DNA of 64,000 nucleotides from Diphasiastrum complanatum (GCA_029204225.1 CM055102.1:12505939-12569938), one strand, 5' to 3'; shown: positions 42,326-54,235, numbered from the stretch's first letter. Numbers and translations are program-made. The notes: generated by a model not told the origin, from the sequence alone.

Positions 42326-43338
42326 AGAGCAAGGATGAAGTGTATGATGTCTTTGTCAAGTTCAAGAATGCAAGGGAGAATCAATTTTTCACAAAGATCA
42401 AGTGCGTGAGAGGTGACAATGGTGGTGAGTACATATCTAACAAGTTCAAGGCCTTTTGTGATGAGCATGGGATCAAGAGGGAGTATACAACATCAAGGAC
42501 CCCACAACAAAATGGAGTGGCTGAAAGGAAGAATAGGACTTTATGTGAAAGTGCTAAAGCTATGAGGTTAAGTGCTAATCTTGACAAACCATTTTGGGAT
42601 CAAGCTTTGTTGTGTGCCAATTTTTTGTGCAATAGGTGGTCGAGTGCTATTTTGGATGGAAGGACACCTTCTGAGATGCTATTCAAGAGGAGGCCGAGTG
42701 TCAACTTTCTAAGAATCTTTGGATGCACATGCTATGTCAACATTACTCTTGATGATAGGACCAAGGAGGATCCATCTTCAAGAAGAGGTATTTTTGTTGG
42801 ATATAGTGAGGTGAGTAAAGCCTACAAGGTTTACATTCCTTCTACTAACAAAGTGATTGTTGGTAGAGATGTCATTTTTTATGAGGGAAACATTCCAAAG
42901 GTGTCTTCAAGCATGATTGATGGTAAAGTAGATGGATCTAACATTCTTGATGTTGATGAGAAAGATCCTACTTTGGATGGTGGTGATGATGGACCTTCAT
43001 CAAGTCAAAAGCCAAGGAGAACATCAAGAGAAAGACAAGTACCTTCAAGACTCACATATGATCAAAAGGGTAAGCAAGTAGTTTATGAAAATTATGCTGC
43101 TTTTCTAACCTCTTTGGATGAGCCTACAAGTGTAGATCAAGCAAGGAAAGAAGAGGAGTGGATCCAAGCAATGGATCTTGGGTATCAAGCTCTTATGAAC
43201 AATGGAACATGGAGATTGATGGAGTTGCCTAAGGACAAGAAAGTTATTGGATGCAAATGGATCTTCAAGGTGAATACAAACCAAGATGGATCTATCAACA
43301 ATTACAAGGCAAGTTTAGTGGCAAAAGGATATGCTTAA
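42307..43338 (+). pseudogene. Copia integrase-RT (part 2), broken
   Basis: Continues integrase in a new frame: RGDNGGEY (second Asp), TPQQNGVAERKNR (with the catalytic Glu), then the linker to reverse transcriptase (VIGCKWIFKVN, YKASLVAKGYA). Ended by TAA at 43336-43338, where Gln is expected. Confidence 0.88.
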
Positions 43339-43374
43339 CAACAAGGAATTGATTATGATGAGACCTTTGCACCC

Positions 43375-43887
43375 GTGGCAAAGATGGTAAGCATTCGAGT
43401 CATCATTTCACTTGCTACACTTTATGGATGGGATCTATGGAAAATGGACATTTCAAATGCATTCTTGAATGGTGATCTTGAGGAAGAAGTATACATGGAG
43501 CAACCCAAGAGCTACATTTCATCAACAAAGCCAAATCATGTGTGTCTTCTACAAAAGAGTTTGTATGGCCTTAAGCAAGCACCAAGGAGTTGGTATGCTA
43601 AGCTTGACACTTTTTTACTCTCTCAAGGCTTTGTTATGAGTGAGTATGATCATTTACTTTATTATAGGTTTGCTGGAAATGATGTTACCATCTTGCTAAT
43701 CTATGTGGATGATATCATCTTGAGTGGTGGAGACAATCAAGATGTGGAGGATATCAAGAATGCTCTTAAGAAGGAGTTTGAGGTGCATGATCTTGGTAAT
43801 TTGCATTACATTTTAGGAATAGAAGTCATTAGATCTTCTCAATATACTTTCATTTGTCAAGAGAAGTATGCTAATTCTATTCATTAG
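43375..43887 (+). pseudogene. Copia reverse transcriptase (part 3), 3' truncated
   Basis: RT core with FLNGDLEEEVYMEQP, LYGLKQAPRSWY and the catalytic YVDD (43702-43713). It continues to LGIEVIRSS, then stops. RNase H and the 3' LTR are absent. Confidence 0.88.
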
Positions 43888-43935
43888 ATCTTCTCAATCT
43901 ACTTTCATTTGTCAAGAGAATATGCTAATTCTATT
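43827..43935 (+). repeat. 55-bp tandem duplication at copia breakpoint
   Basis: Two near-identical ~55-bp copies beginning 'cattagatcttctcaat', the first ending the RT frame and the second immediately after. It lies exactly where copia homology ends, so it probably formed with the truncation. Confidence 0.85.
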
Positions 43936-43949
43936 CTAGAAAGATTTCA

Positions 43950-44428
43950 TATGGTAATAGAGTCTTAGTCAGACATTCTTCACCGGTCATAAGTCCCTCC
44001 TCATCATCAAAACCAATACCAGCAACAAGGTCATCTGTTTCAAGATCTATAAAGTCGGAGAATTCAGAAATTGTGCCGGATAATAAACATATAACCTCGT
44101 CTTCACGATAGTCAAAAAATTTACATAAATCAGTAGTAGTAAAATATACATTGTCATTAATTTAATATACAAAAAAATTGAAAATACATTTCGACTCCTC
44201 TATAGGGTTGGATTCATCATCAAATGTATTTTGGCCAACAAAAGAATCCTGGAGAACATCAGTGCTTACATCAATAAAGTCACTTTCCTTATCGGGAGTG
44301 TCGATAAGAAAGTGACTGATATCCTTAATAGTTGACTGAACATAGGACGATGCAAGCACTTGTGTGTCTTTCTTGCTCTCTCTTATATTCTGCTCGCACA
44401 GGTCCGACATTCCGTGCGTTCGGTCCAT
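43950..44428 (-). pseudogene. Acidic minus-strand ORF, possibly transposon-derived
   Basis: An open frame runs from ATG 44428 to 44162; further coding-like sequence continues to about 43950 after a short non-coding gap. It is rich in Asp/Glu/Ser. It has two similar units: SDFIDVSTDVLQDSFVGQNT..FDDE and, downstream, SDFIDLETDDLVAGIGFDDE. It is divergent from the H3-like ORF, the two ATGs being 88 bp apart. I do not recognise the family. Confidence 0.3.
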
Positions 44429-44516
44429 ACATATCAGTCTTCTACGAGGTCTTTATCATCCCTCCCTGCTCATCCTAAACGTCACGCACAAGTCCACTAT
44501 CCCATAGTACACATCC

Positions 44517-44852
44517 ATGGGTAGGAGAAAGCATACAAGGAGGGACTTCTTCTCTCTTGGCTCATCCTCAGCCCCTATGGTTTCCATTACACCACCCGCT
44601 AGACCTAGAACGCGCAACCGTAGTAGGTGGCTCTCTGACATACGCAAGTATCAGAGATCAACAGCTCCATTGATCCCAAGAGCTCCATTCTACCGTTCTG
44701 TCCGAAACATAACAAGAAATGATCTTGGACAGCTGGTTAGATTCACACCCAGTGCTCTTCAGTGCCTTCGGGAGGTTGCTGAAGATTACATTAGCCTTTT
44801 CTTTTAGGATTGTTTTTTGCTTGCATTCCATTCCAAGAGAGTCACCATTTTC
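44517..44852 (+). pseudogene. Divergent histone H3 / CENH3-like gene, disrupted
   Basis: 96 codons open from ATG 44517. A basic tail (MGRRKHTRR) lacks the canonical H3 ARTKQTARKS start and is Ser/Pro/Arg-rich. A histone-fold part follows: DIRKYQRSTAPLIPRAPF (residues 41-58, the alpha-N region), SVRNIT, a loop that seems one residue longer than in canonical H3, then RFTPSALQCLREVAEDYISLF (alpha 2). TAG at 44805-44807 interrupts it, after which the same frame continues with HSKRVTIF (alpha 3 region) to about 44852 before more stops. The variant tail, IPRAPF, RFTPSAL and longer loop point to centromeric H3 rather than H3.1/H3.3. Plant CENH3 genes have several introns; this one is uninterrupted, so it is a retrocopy or transposon-captured copy. 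Confidence 0.6.
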
Positions 44853-45301
44853 AGCTCCTGATGAGAATGAGCGATAGGTACTGTAGGTTACACGTATCTC
44901 AGCCTGCTGCTCCTAGACCAACTCCTCTAGATAGGACTGATCTTCCTACGAAACGTCCTAGAAAGCAGACAGCCCCCAAGAGAGCTCCGAAGAAAGTAAG
45001 GAGGGTAGACACCACATATTCTGTGAAGCCTAACCCGGAATCCATTGTAGATAACGTTGCTGTTGATAATATTGTAAATATAGCTACATATGTTTTGGAT
45101 ACCCCTTTAATTCTTGTAGATACTACACATCCACCTCCTCCTCCTCCAAATTTTTATACATATATAGATACGGATGATTATCTTAAATTTGAGAAAGACA
45201 TATCCGATGCTATAGATACAATTGGTACTCCTTTTTGTTTTAGACTAGATAAACTTGATTTTTGTATTAATTTTAGAGTTCTAGATTGCTTGTATTGGTG
45301 A
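44810..45301 (+). other. Basic/acidic open frame between H3-like and Ulp1-like regions
   Basis: A 163-codon frame overlapping the H3-like 3' end in another frame, so its first ~25 codons are unlikely to be real. It then has a basic stretch (KRPRKQTAPKRAPKKVRR) like a nuclear-localisation or histone-tail region, a Pro run, and an acidic end (YIDTDDYLKFEKDISDAID). It may be the N-terminal part of the Ulp1-like gene that follows; family unknown. Confidence 0.3.
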
Positions 45302-45359
45302 TCCTGTGATAGAGTCCAGGCTTACACTCTTGCAATATGACATTGAAGAGATTCATCCA

Positions 45360-46231
45360 ATGAGTTGCTGGTGCTGAGTAACTTTCTGCTTCAGGCCTTC
45401 AAGGAGAATAATGACACATTGTCACAGTGTCTGACAAGTGGATTCACACCAGCAACAAAGTATCTGCTCATCCCTTATCATACGAAGTAAGATATATTAA
45501 ATGCTTATTGATGTTTTATGCATTAACATTGGCATTGTCAATGGAAATAGTTTTCTTAATTGCAGCTAAAGAAATTTCAATCTTATTTTACAGTGACCAC
45601 TTAAACTTGATCTCTATTAAGCATATCTATAGATAATATTATTAAAGGTTTTTGTGTCAAGATGAATTCGGCGAGAAATACGCATAAGGATGTAGATATA
45701 TATACCTTCCATATCTAAGTAAATATATTCCTACAGATGTTCCCCATTCCGTGGACTGGCAGATCGTCAGTTTGGAGGTAAACTCTGTCTTTCTTAATAG
45801 CATTTTGAAATCGGTATTCAAATGTAATTGTTTCATTCTAATTCATTCTATTTCATAATTGATTTCTTGTGTGCTGAATTATTTTGCAGTTACCCCAGCA
45901 AAATGATTCATTCAGCTGTGGGTGGTACGCATTATACAATGCAAAGTTATTTTTTGAGTGGTTCAACCTTCAACAAGATGTTGATCTTTCTAAGGTAATA
46001 AATTTTGTTTATTCTTATTTTGGAATCAAGATTAGTTTTCTATTTTGTTGATGTTTTTGGCCATTACTAATACATGAATGTTCTATTTTGCAGTTTACAC
46101 TTCCTGAGTACACATCAAGCCAAGTGTACAGATTTAGACAAGAAATTATCCTGAGTATACTGGCTAGGGCAAGGCTTCAGCCTCCCGTTATTGATGATGG
46201 TGCAAAGGATGATGTAGTTATACTAAATTAA
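45360..46231 (+). pseudogene. Ulp1-type (C48) cysteine protease pseudogene
   Basis: C48 enzymes process or remove SUMO; plant MULE and CACTA transposons often carry diverged versions. Exons with matching phases are visible: to 45486 (KYLLIPYHT), from 45594 (DHLNLISIK, holding the candidate catalytic His, though the usual Trp after it is Leu), 45737-45777 (DVPHSVDWQIVSLE), 45890-45994 (LPQQNDSFSCGWYAL, with the oxyanion-side Gln and the catalytic Cys, where Asp-Cys-Gly is Ser-Cys-Gly) and 46094-46231 (ending VVILN, TAA 46229-46231). A TAA follows IKHIYR in the second piece, so it is probably inactive. Confidence 0.65.
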
Positions 46232-46424
46232 GATCAGAACAAATATAGACACCATAGAACAAAAATACATGTATAGAATTCATAGAAAAATATACATTGA
46301 TATATCAAATGCTGCTCAAGTTTATGAATTTGGGAACACAAAATACATGTACTGATGCCCAACTTGGGCTTTCATTTATTGAATGAAAGAGTGTATACAC
46401 AAATTTTTATTAAAGTTTACTATT

Positions 46425-46826
46425 GTTCTCCCACAATGGTGATTGTTGTAGGTAGATCTTTGCAGCATGTTATCAGCTCCTGTCTTTTTCGCATCTATGA
46501 CATGGCAAATATTAGTGAATGTGCAATTGTAAATGATGACATTTTCTATTATTTTGTTCTATTTTGAAATGGCAATAAACATAAAGTACTTACGAGTCTT
46601 CCAGTGATGATAAATCTGAAATATGTTGGTAGATTGGTTTGTAATAGCATGAGCTCTGTTCTGATAAAATCAAGCTTCCAATGCTCTTCCACCTCAACCA
46701 TAGTCAAATATTCCTCATTGTAGATAATGCTTATCTCCATTCGGTTTGTGTGACCATTTAGTTCAAAGTCTTGATCCAGTGGTAGCCATGTACCTTCAAT
46801 TTTCTTGTATCTCTGGTAGCTAAATG
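46425..46826 (-). pseudogene. Minus-strand exons, possible MULE transposase N-terminus
   Basis: The minus strand from 46826 to 46594 is open (EGTWLPLDQDFELNGH, IIYNEEYLTMVEVEEHWKLD) and ends at a good GTAAGT donor. A second open piece follows an AG at 46496-46495 (from about 46494 down). The spacing of aromatic and acidic residues is reminiscent of the N-terminus of plant MuDR-like transposases, but no catalytic domain is present and the match is weak. It is cut at 46826 by the older copia fragment. Confidence 0.3.
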
Positions 46827-47237
46827 AAGGATACATTAAGCTTGGGAATGCGAGTCTAGTGTGTAAACTACACAAGACTATTTATGGACTTAAACAATCA
46901 CCTAGAGCTTGGTATCAACATATAGATGTTTATCTAAAGTCAGAAGGCTTTAGTGATGGGTATGTAGATTCGAATATCTATGACGAAGAATCCTCGATTT
47001 CATGCTCGGACGAAGAATCCTCGATTCCGTGCTATGACGAAGAATCCTCGATTCCATGCTCGGACGAAACATATTGAGATCCACTTTGTTCGACATCAAG
47101 TTGCAGATGGCAAAGTAGAATTGGATTATTGTGCTATAGAGGATATGGTTGCCGACATATTCACCACACCACTCACTAAGGATAAAGTTGAATTTTGTAG
47201 AAGACAACTAAGAGTAGTTCATGATGACATGTCTTAG
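46827..47237 (+). mobile_element. Ty1-copia RT / RNase H terminal fragment, second copy
   Basis: Same fragment as 14532-14942, starting abruptly in the RT segment GYIKLG. It has the same internal deletion, the 27-bp triplication (46982-47062) and RNase H C-terminus, ending TAG at 47235-47237. Confidence 0.85.
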
Positions 47238-47257
47238 ACATTATGACTAAGTGGGAG

Positions 47258-47463
47258 TGTTAAATATAATGTATAGTCTAAATGTCTAAAGGACTACTAT
47301 ATGCCACGTGGACCACTTTGGGTCCCCAACGGTCGCACCTCTGCAACGTACACATAGAGACCTCTCTTTCCCTCTCGCAAACTACTCTACATGTAGGAGC
47401 TATTGCTCTCATTAACGACAATCAATATATTCTCTTGTCACTCTCACTCTCTCTCGTTCCGCA
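47258..47463 (+). mobile_element. Short copia LTR fused to CKX copy 5
   Basis: 206-bp LTR after a polypurine tract (47249-47257). G-box CCACGTGG at 47304-47311, ending CGCA. The junction to CKX is identical to 15166/15167. Confidence 0.75.
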
Positions 47464-47465
47464 AT

Positions 47466-47952
47466 ATGAATCTCAACCTAAATATTTCCTTCTCGAGCAC
47501 CGCCAAGGCATCTCAAGACTTCGGCCACATGTATCACGACCGCCCATCTGCAATTCTATACGCATCTTCAGCACAGGACATCATTGCAATAGTGAAGCTT
47601 GCATACTTCTCACCAAACCATCTAACCATAGCTGCAAAAGGAGCAGGTCATTCTATCTACGGCCAAGCACAAGCTCTGCATGGGATTGTAATCGAAATGT
47701 CTATTCTGAAAGGCATCGAGGTGGGCATGCATGGATTTGGAGAAGCTGCAGTTCCGATTGTGGAGGCTAGCGGTGGCGAGCTATGGATCGACGTGGTGAA
47801 GGAGGCATTGAAGAAGGGAATGGCGCCGAGATCTCTAACGGACTATCTGTATCTGAGCGTGGGAGGGACACTGTCCAATGCCGGGGTCAGCGGGCAGGCC
47901 TTTAGATATGGCCCTCAAATCTCCAACGTCCTTGAACTGGAGGTCGTCACAG
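47466..47952 (+). pseudogene. Cytokinin dehydrogenase copy 5, open exon 1 behind LTR
   Basis: From the junction ATG (47466) the CKX frame is unbroken for 162 codons to the exon 1 donor at 47953, in the correct phase 1. It contains [40 protein letters not shown] and [22 protein letters not shown], so both the flavin-attachment region and the substrate-binding Asp region are intact. The normal N-terminus with its targeting peptide is replaced by the LTR. An upstream in-frame ATG (47403) within the LTR would add 21 residues. No exons 2-5 follow: intron 1 is cut at about 50543 by a gypsy remnant. Unspliced, the frame ends at 48000-48002. Confidence 0.85.
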
Positions 47953-48574
47953 GTAACTTTGCTCATTATGGTCTTCATTTTTGTCAATGCCTTTTCTGTT
48001 AATGGATTTATGGCAGTTTATTTAACTCTACTTTTTGTTGTAATACATGATTTTCTTTCATTCGATGATTGACGTTATTTTCTAATGCCAACACTATACA
48101 TTCTACCTGTGAAAACATATGTTGTTTATCAATAATAAATTGAACCACACTAGCATTGTTATGTAAATGTTGCATTATACTGAATAATAGGTTGAACTTG
48201 AGTAGGGATCACAATGCTCTAAGATACTAACATTGCACCAACAGTGATTTGAGCCCAACTCAATTGGTCAAGGAATTTTCATCCTACCATAATTTATAAT
48301 TTGTAGTGGACATTTGTTTTATCGATGCAAGAATAATTATATAGACCACAAATCTCGTTGCTTTGATGTTATGAAAGTGGATGTAGTGAAAAAATGAACG
48401 ATTTTGGAAGGACCCTGTAGTTGAATTGCAGGACTTTAGAGAGCTCTAAAAATTGTTTCATAAGTTGTAGGTGAATTAGTCAACTTTGGACAGGCATCTA
48501 AAATTGCTTTATGAGTTGTAGGTGTTGAAATGCTTAGAAAGCTTATAGATTCTCTCCCCCCCCCCTCTCTCTCT

Positions 48575-48633
<59 letters not shown>

Positions 48634-50365
48634 AAAAACATGTGTGCACACATGCACTTATAAAGAGAAATATTGATTTGTTTAGTTCTATCTCTATAGG
48701 CCATTCTCCTCGCTTTTTCAATAAGTGCAACTAACAATGGCCATTCAATAAATCATGCTAGAAAACTCATGGGCTTGCTCATGGGCTCTAAGTGCAAGCC
48801 TATAGGAAATGATTATTTCTATTCCAATAAGGACACAAAAATAAAAATTGATCATGATGCGAACAATATATGTGGCAATATAACTCTTACCATCAAGAGT
48901 TGACCCTATCTACACAAGCTTTGCTTTATGGCATGCATGCTCAAATTTCCTAAAGATGTTGGACAAAGAACTTCATGCTACGTGTACACATCATTAAACC
49001 ATTAACATTGTCAAATTTAAAAGATTTTATGTTCTCAAGGATATTGCCCAAGAACAGATCCAAAGGGATGTAAAGCTCTAGTCATTAGAGTTTACCTGAT
49101 GTAAAGACCTAAATTGAAGGTGTTCTACCCTGCATGGGGAGGCTTAGAAGGTGTTTACTAAGAGTCAAGATATTCTGCAAACACCATGATAATCCTTTTA
49201 GTAGCCACCCTTTATGAGTTATTTTGATAAGTTTGTGCTCATGCTACTATTCAATGTCACTAGGTATGTATATCATTTGTAATGAATACCTAGAATGAGT
49301 TACTTTTATGATTGTGTGCTAATGTCACAATATGCATATCATTTCTTAATTGTAGCTCTGGCATAATATGCGCGGATAGAAAAAATGCTTGTTAGGCATA
49401 ATGGATATCCTATATATAATTTGTCCATTGCGCAAGACATTTTATAAATAAGCTGTCCATTTTGCATGCAAAATTATTTATCTATAAATAAGTAATCTAT
49501 TAATAGCCTTTTTTTTTTCATACTTATGGATAGCCTATAAATAAAAGGGTGTATTCTTGGCCCATGACTGAAAATATATGCAGAGGCCCCACTCTCATCT
49601 AATGGTGTAGCAAGTACCGATCAAACAAAAGAGAAGATTATGCAACTATTATACTTTGCTAAAGAGTTTGATTAGGATGAGACCGTCCATGCAATCTCGA
49701 AGTCATGGTGAGTAAGAAGACCATCCATAAATAAAGTATCCATTCTCCAATATGGTCTATAGATAAATTATCCATGTAACAGTTCCATAGAGGAGGCCCC
49801 TTGCCTTGGGGCCTTTCCAACATAATAATTGTTGAATTTTTTTTAACTATTTATATATAGAAAGTGTTGATATTATTTTCTAATGCCAACACTATACATT
49901 CTACTTGTGAAAACATAGGTTGTTTATCAATAATAAATTGAAACACACTAGCATTGTTATGTAAATGTTACATTATACTGAATAATGGGTTGAACTTGAG
50001 TAGGGATCACAATGCTCTAAGATACTAACATTGCACCAACAGTGATTTGCGCCCAAGTCAATTGGTCAAGGAATTTTCATCCTACCATAATTTATAATTT
50101 GTAGTGGACATTTGTTTTATCGATGCAAGAATATTTCTATAGACCACAGATCTCATTGCTTTGATATTATGAAAGTGGATGTAGTGAAAAAATGATCGAT
50201 TTTGGAAGGACCTTGTAGTTGAATTGAAGGACTTTAGAGAGCTCTAACAATTCTTTCATGAGTTGTAGGTGAATTAGTCAACTTTGGACAGGCATCTAAA
50301 ATTGCTTTATGAGTTGTAGGTGATACACGCTTTTCTTTTTATTGAAATGCTTTGAAATCTTATAG

Positions 50366-50420
<55 letters not shown>

Positions 50421-50543
50421 CATATGTGCGCACATGCACTTATAAAGAGAAATATTGATTTGTTTAATTCTATCTCTGTACGCCGTTCTCCTCGCTTTTT
50501 CAATAAGTGCAACTAACAATGGCCATTCAATAAATCATGCTAA
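47953..50543 (+). other. Truncated, partly duplicated intron 1 of copy 5
   Basis: Matches intron 1 to about 49863, then jumps back and repeats the 5' part (49866-50543) before the gypsy remnant. CT tracts at 48557-48632 (with a C run) and 50369-50417. No exon 2. Confidence 0.75.
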
Positions 50544-53500
50544 ATACCTCACTACTGGACAAATGGATCCCAATCTACCTAAACCAGCTTAGCGAGCGTT
50601 GATTTATAAATTTGCTCCCTATTCCCTCATTGCTGGACATCTATATAAAAAGAGAACGGATGGAATTATTTGTCGATGTCTCACCAGGGCGAAACAACCC
50701 CCATCATTTTCCTAACCCATGAAGGAAGTGGCGGTGGACATTTCTCATCTGAGATGACATCACAAAAAATATTGTTGGCCATATTCTGGTGGCCAACCTT
50801 ACTTAAAGATACACATCAATTTGTAATGGCATGCGATGTATGTCAATGTGCAAAATGACCCCAATTCAAGGATTTCATGCAATTAGATCCCATATTGTCC
50901 AAACAAGCATTTTTCAAATGGGTAATTGACTATGTGGGATCGATTAGCCTGGCTGCTAGATTTACACAATCTTGATATATTATAGTAGCCACCGACTATT
51001 GCACCAAGTGGGCCAAAGCTGGTGCTATTAAATCTGCAGATGCAAAATCCACTATTAAATTCCTTTATGAGTAGGTTATAGTACGCTTTGGATGCCCACT
51101 AAAAATCATTAGTGATAGGAGAACACACTTCTTAAATGTTGTGATTGAACACTTACTATCCACCTTCTTAGTGGTCCATAGGAAAAGTGCCCCTTATTAC
51201 CCGCGATGCAATGGACAAGCTGATTCCACAATAAAATCTTATGCAAAATCCTCACTAAGATCGTAGAGGCCAGTAGGTATGATTGGGAACTAAAGTTACA
51301 TGCCGCACTTTGGGCTTGTCACACAACTCCTAAGAAATCTACTGGATCTACCCCTTTTCAGTTGACGTATGGCCAGGAAGCCGTTATTTTAGTTGAATTT
51401 TATAATCCATCTTTACGTCGGGCCTATGACCTGCAATAGCCAATCACCTATTTCATTTTGAAAAGCTCTGTGAAACCAGTACCATCAATGTCCATGCACA
51501 ACAGCTTCACAAGCGTAGACAAAAGGATTGGCATGATCGTTTAATTAAGCTCAAGGAGTTTAAAGAGGAGGATCAGGTCCTCCTATATCAAGCAAAAGCA
51601 CATAAAGGAAAGTTGAAATTCACCGAGCAATCAAAATGCAAGCAAAGCGACAAGCTTTCCCATATGAGATGGAATCCGATGGTACAAAGTCGAAAGGAGA
51701 AAAGCTCCTACGAAAGCCCAGATCCAAGAAAGTAGCCACACAAACAAACTACATCTGGGTCAGAAAATTCACAAGATGAGAGCTCTTTATCAGATACGGC
51801 ATCACAATAGCACTCCTCACCACCTCATGGCACTGATGTTGTAGTCACATCCATGGCTACCGACACAACAGCTGAATCCCAAGTTATTCCACCAGCCTCA
51901 GTTGCAAATGCACTGCTGCTAGATAATACGCCAACAATGCCACATTCACCAGCAACACAAACAATACAAGCAAATCATTTGGTAACTAGTGTAGAGAAGC
52001 CAATCAACTTGACAATGTCCCAAGAAGCGGTTGTGTAGCTCCTACCACAATCCCCACAAGCAACAGGTTTGGGAGGGGAGACGATGACAACCGAAACACC
52101 ACAATAGTAGGAAATGGCAGGTCCACATTATTACAGACGATTCAACCTGTTTGGATGCCAAATACCTGATAGAAACAAATGATGACATCGATGTAGGAAA
52201 GGAATACTAGTTGGGAGAAGCCAACTCATACCAGATACCATTGCCACTTCCACCCAACTTGCCACTCCATCCATCACCCTCACACCCACTACCACATTTC
52301 CATTCCTCCGTCATTGCCACTACCACCTCCACCCTCTCTAACATCCTTCTTTGGACTAACGCTACCCAGCCACAACTCCGTCAAATATCCCATCCTCACC
52401 AATCCCGAAGAACTCTCAGAGGTGGCCAAGCGATCCATACTGAGGCTACCCGAGACCAGCTACCATCTACACTGGTTAGTGATTAGCATAGAGAACTGAA
52501 AATTACAGTCAAGCAGTAGGAACAAGTCATACCAGAGCTGTAGAGGCAAATCAAAAAGAAAGAAGTTGACACTGAGGAGAATAAAATATCGATTATGGAG
52601 TTGCAAGCCACCATGGGCAAGCAAGCTCAAGAGCTCAATGAAGCCCAAGATCAACCTAAGCAACAGATTGACCAAATTCATGATGGGTCATCTGGAGTAA
52701 TGATAGTTGATCTCCCTCCAATGCAGCAGAAAGCCCCTAAAGCTCCAACAATCAAAATGGAGAATCACGTAAGACTTATTCAAGAGAAGGTTGACAAGAT
52801 GAATTTTAAACGAGCTGCTAATAAACAAGAAAAAGCCATCCAAGAGTCCCAACGGCAATTGGAGCAAATGTGGAAGGACCTACAAAAAGTTTTGGACAAA
52901 GTGAACCAACTATGGAACACTGCATGAAAGGCCCAAGCAAGAAATTCTAAATGACAGCCAAAGGACAAAGACGGAGATGATGACGTTGCAGGACACGATG
53001 AATCAATGTACCAGTTGGATAGTAGTTTGTGATCGGATGGGAAGGAGACCAAAGTCGCTATTGAAAGTGATCTCTCAACCCCCCAACCTAGCTATAGAAC
53101 TTCTCATTTTTCAATGTTGGAATTCTCTCAAACCTTCGTGCCCACGCACCATGTTCCCCAGCCATCACTCCCCCATCCCTACCTGAGTCAACCCTTGAGA
53201 CCACACGAAGGACCTCTTGAGATGTACCAAGCCCGACGAGACGAGTTCATTAAAAAACTTAGCTCTCCCGATGCCATGTATAACCTCGTCAAGAATTCTA
53301 TCCTTGGACAACCCACCAAATTCATGCCATCCTCACCCGATCACAACCCACCTGACCTACCCAAAACCACACCGAAGAGTTTGATGACCCGCAAGTTATG
53401 ATACGAACTTCTAGAAGCTTACACCGCCACCTACAGGTTTCAATGCAAGTGAAGTTGAGCCCTCAACTAGTGAAAGGAATAGAAAGGAAGACAAATGTAC

Positions 53501-54235
53501 CAAGGCCCTTGATGAATGTTTGGCAAGACTCCCACTAAAGCTAAAGGCGACCTAGCAGATCGAGCCAAAAATCCAAGATGGCCGATACTATAGAGTCCGA
53601 GAAATTCGAAAAGAAATACCCTCGAAGCATGAGGGACGAAAAATATGACCTGGACCAAAGCAAGTATTCCTCAAGGTGCAGCCCAGCAGCCGCAGCCAGA
53701 ATGGAAAATCAAAATCCTAAAGGACAATGTGTTTCTTGATTCTTGAACATTCATAATGCTTTCTAGTTTCTTGTTTCTTGTTGTTGATTTGTAGGATGCA
53801 TGTAGATTAGTTTCCAGCCTTCAAGGTCTTTTCCCAATTAATTTTTACAGCAAGTAGAAGTAGGAATCTGATAGGTGTTCAATCGAGCTGCATTCTGATC
53901 CTAGTTGAGCATCATGACTTGCATGTCTTCAAGCAATGTGAGTACAGTTCAAGCGTGAACGAGATCCGTGTATCCACTGCAAGCTAGATAATCTATACTA
54001 CAACGCCAAACCTTCTGCCTGATTGGGTAATGAACCAAGAAGAATAACTCATTGATACCCGTGAAGCCTGGTAAAGGGCAAAAATTGAAACGCCAAGTAA
54101 CAAGGTGCCAAACTGTAATAGTTAAGTAGGGATTTACTGACTGATAAAGAGAATCAGTGAACACTTTAGGAATGTCGTATAGTTTTCTAGTCAAGCATCT
54201 TGGTGTCACTAGTTGATAGGGCCAATTTTGGCATT
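50544..54235 (+). mobile_element. Ty3-gypsy remnant: decayed integrase and downstream region
   Basis: About 50670-50858 encodes the integrase zinc-binding region (HEGSGGGHFSS, FWWPTL, CDVCQ). Then come the catalytic core with VATDYCTKWAKA (first Asp) and IISDRRTHF (second Asp), HRKSAPYYP and CNGQAD, and the C-terminus RRQKDWHDR (about 51520). Many stops and frameshifts. The downstream coiled-coil ORF region (52595-53401) and about 690 bp absent from the 15687 copy complete it. No RT, gag or LTR was found. Confidence 0.78.

Larger units (their letters stand above)
39725..43935 (+). mobile_element. 3'-truncated Ty1-copia retrotransposon
   Basis: Order: LTR, primer-binding site, gag, protease, integrase, reverse transcriptase, the copia order. 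It stops within RT/RNase H and has no 3' LTR, so its age cannot be read from LTR divergence. Breaks: TGA at 40799-40801, a frameshift near 42320, TAA at 43336-43338, and 3' loss after 43887. It differs in codons and motifs from the older short-LTR copia at 14203 and 46827. It is absent from the matching position in unit 1. Confidence 0.88.
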
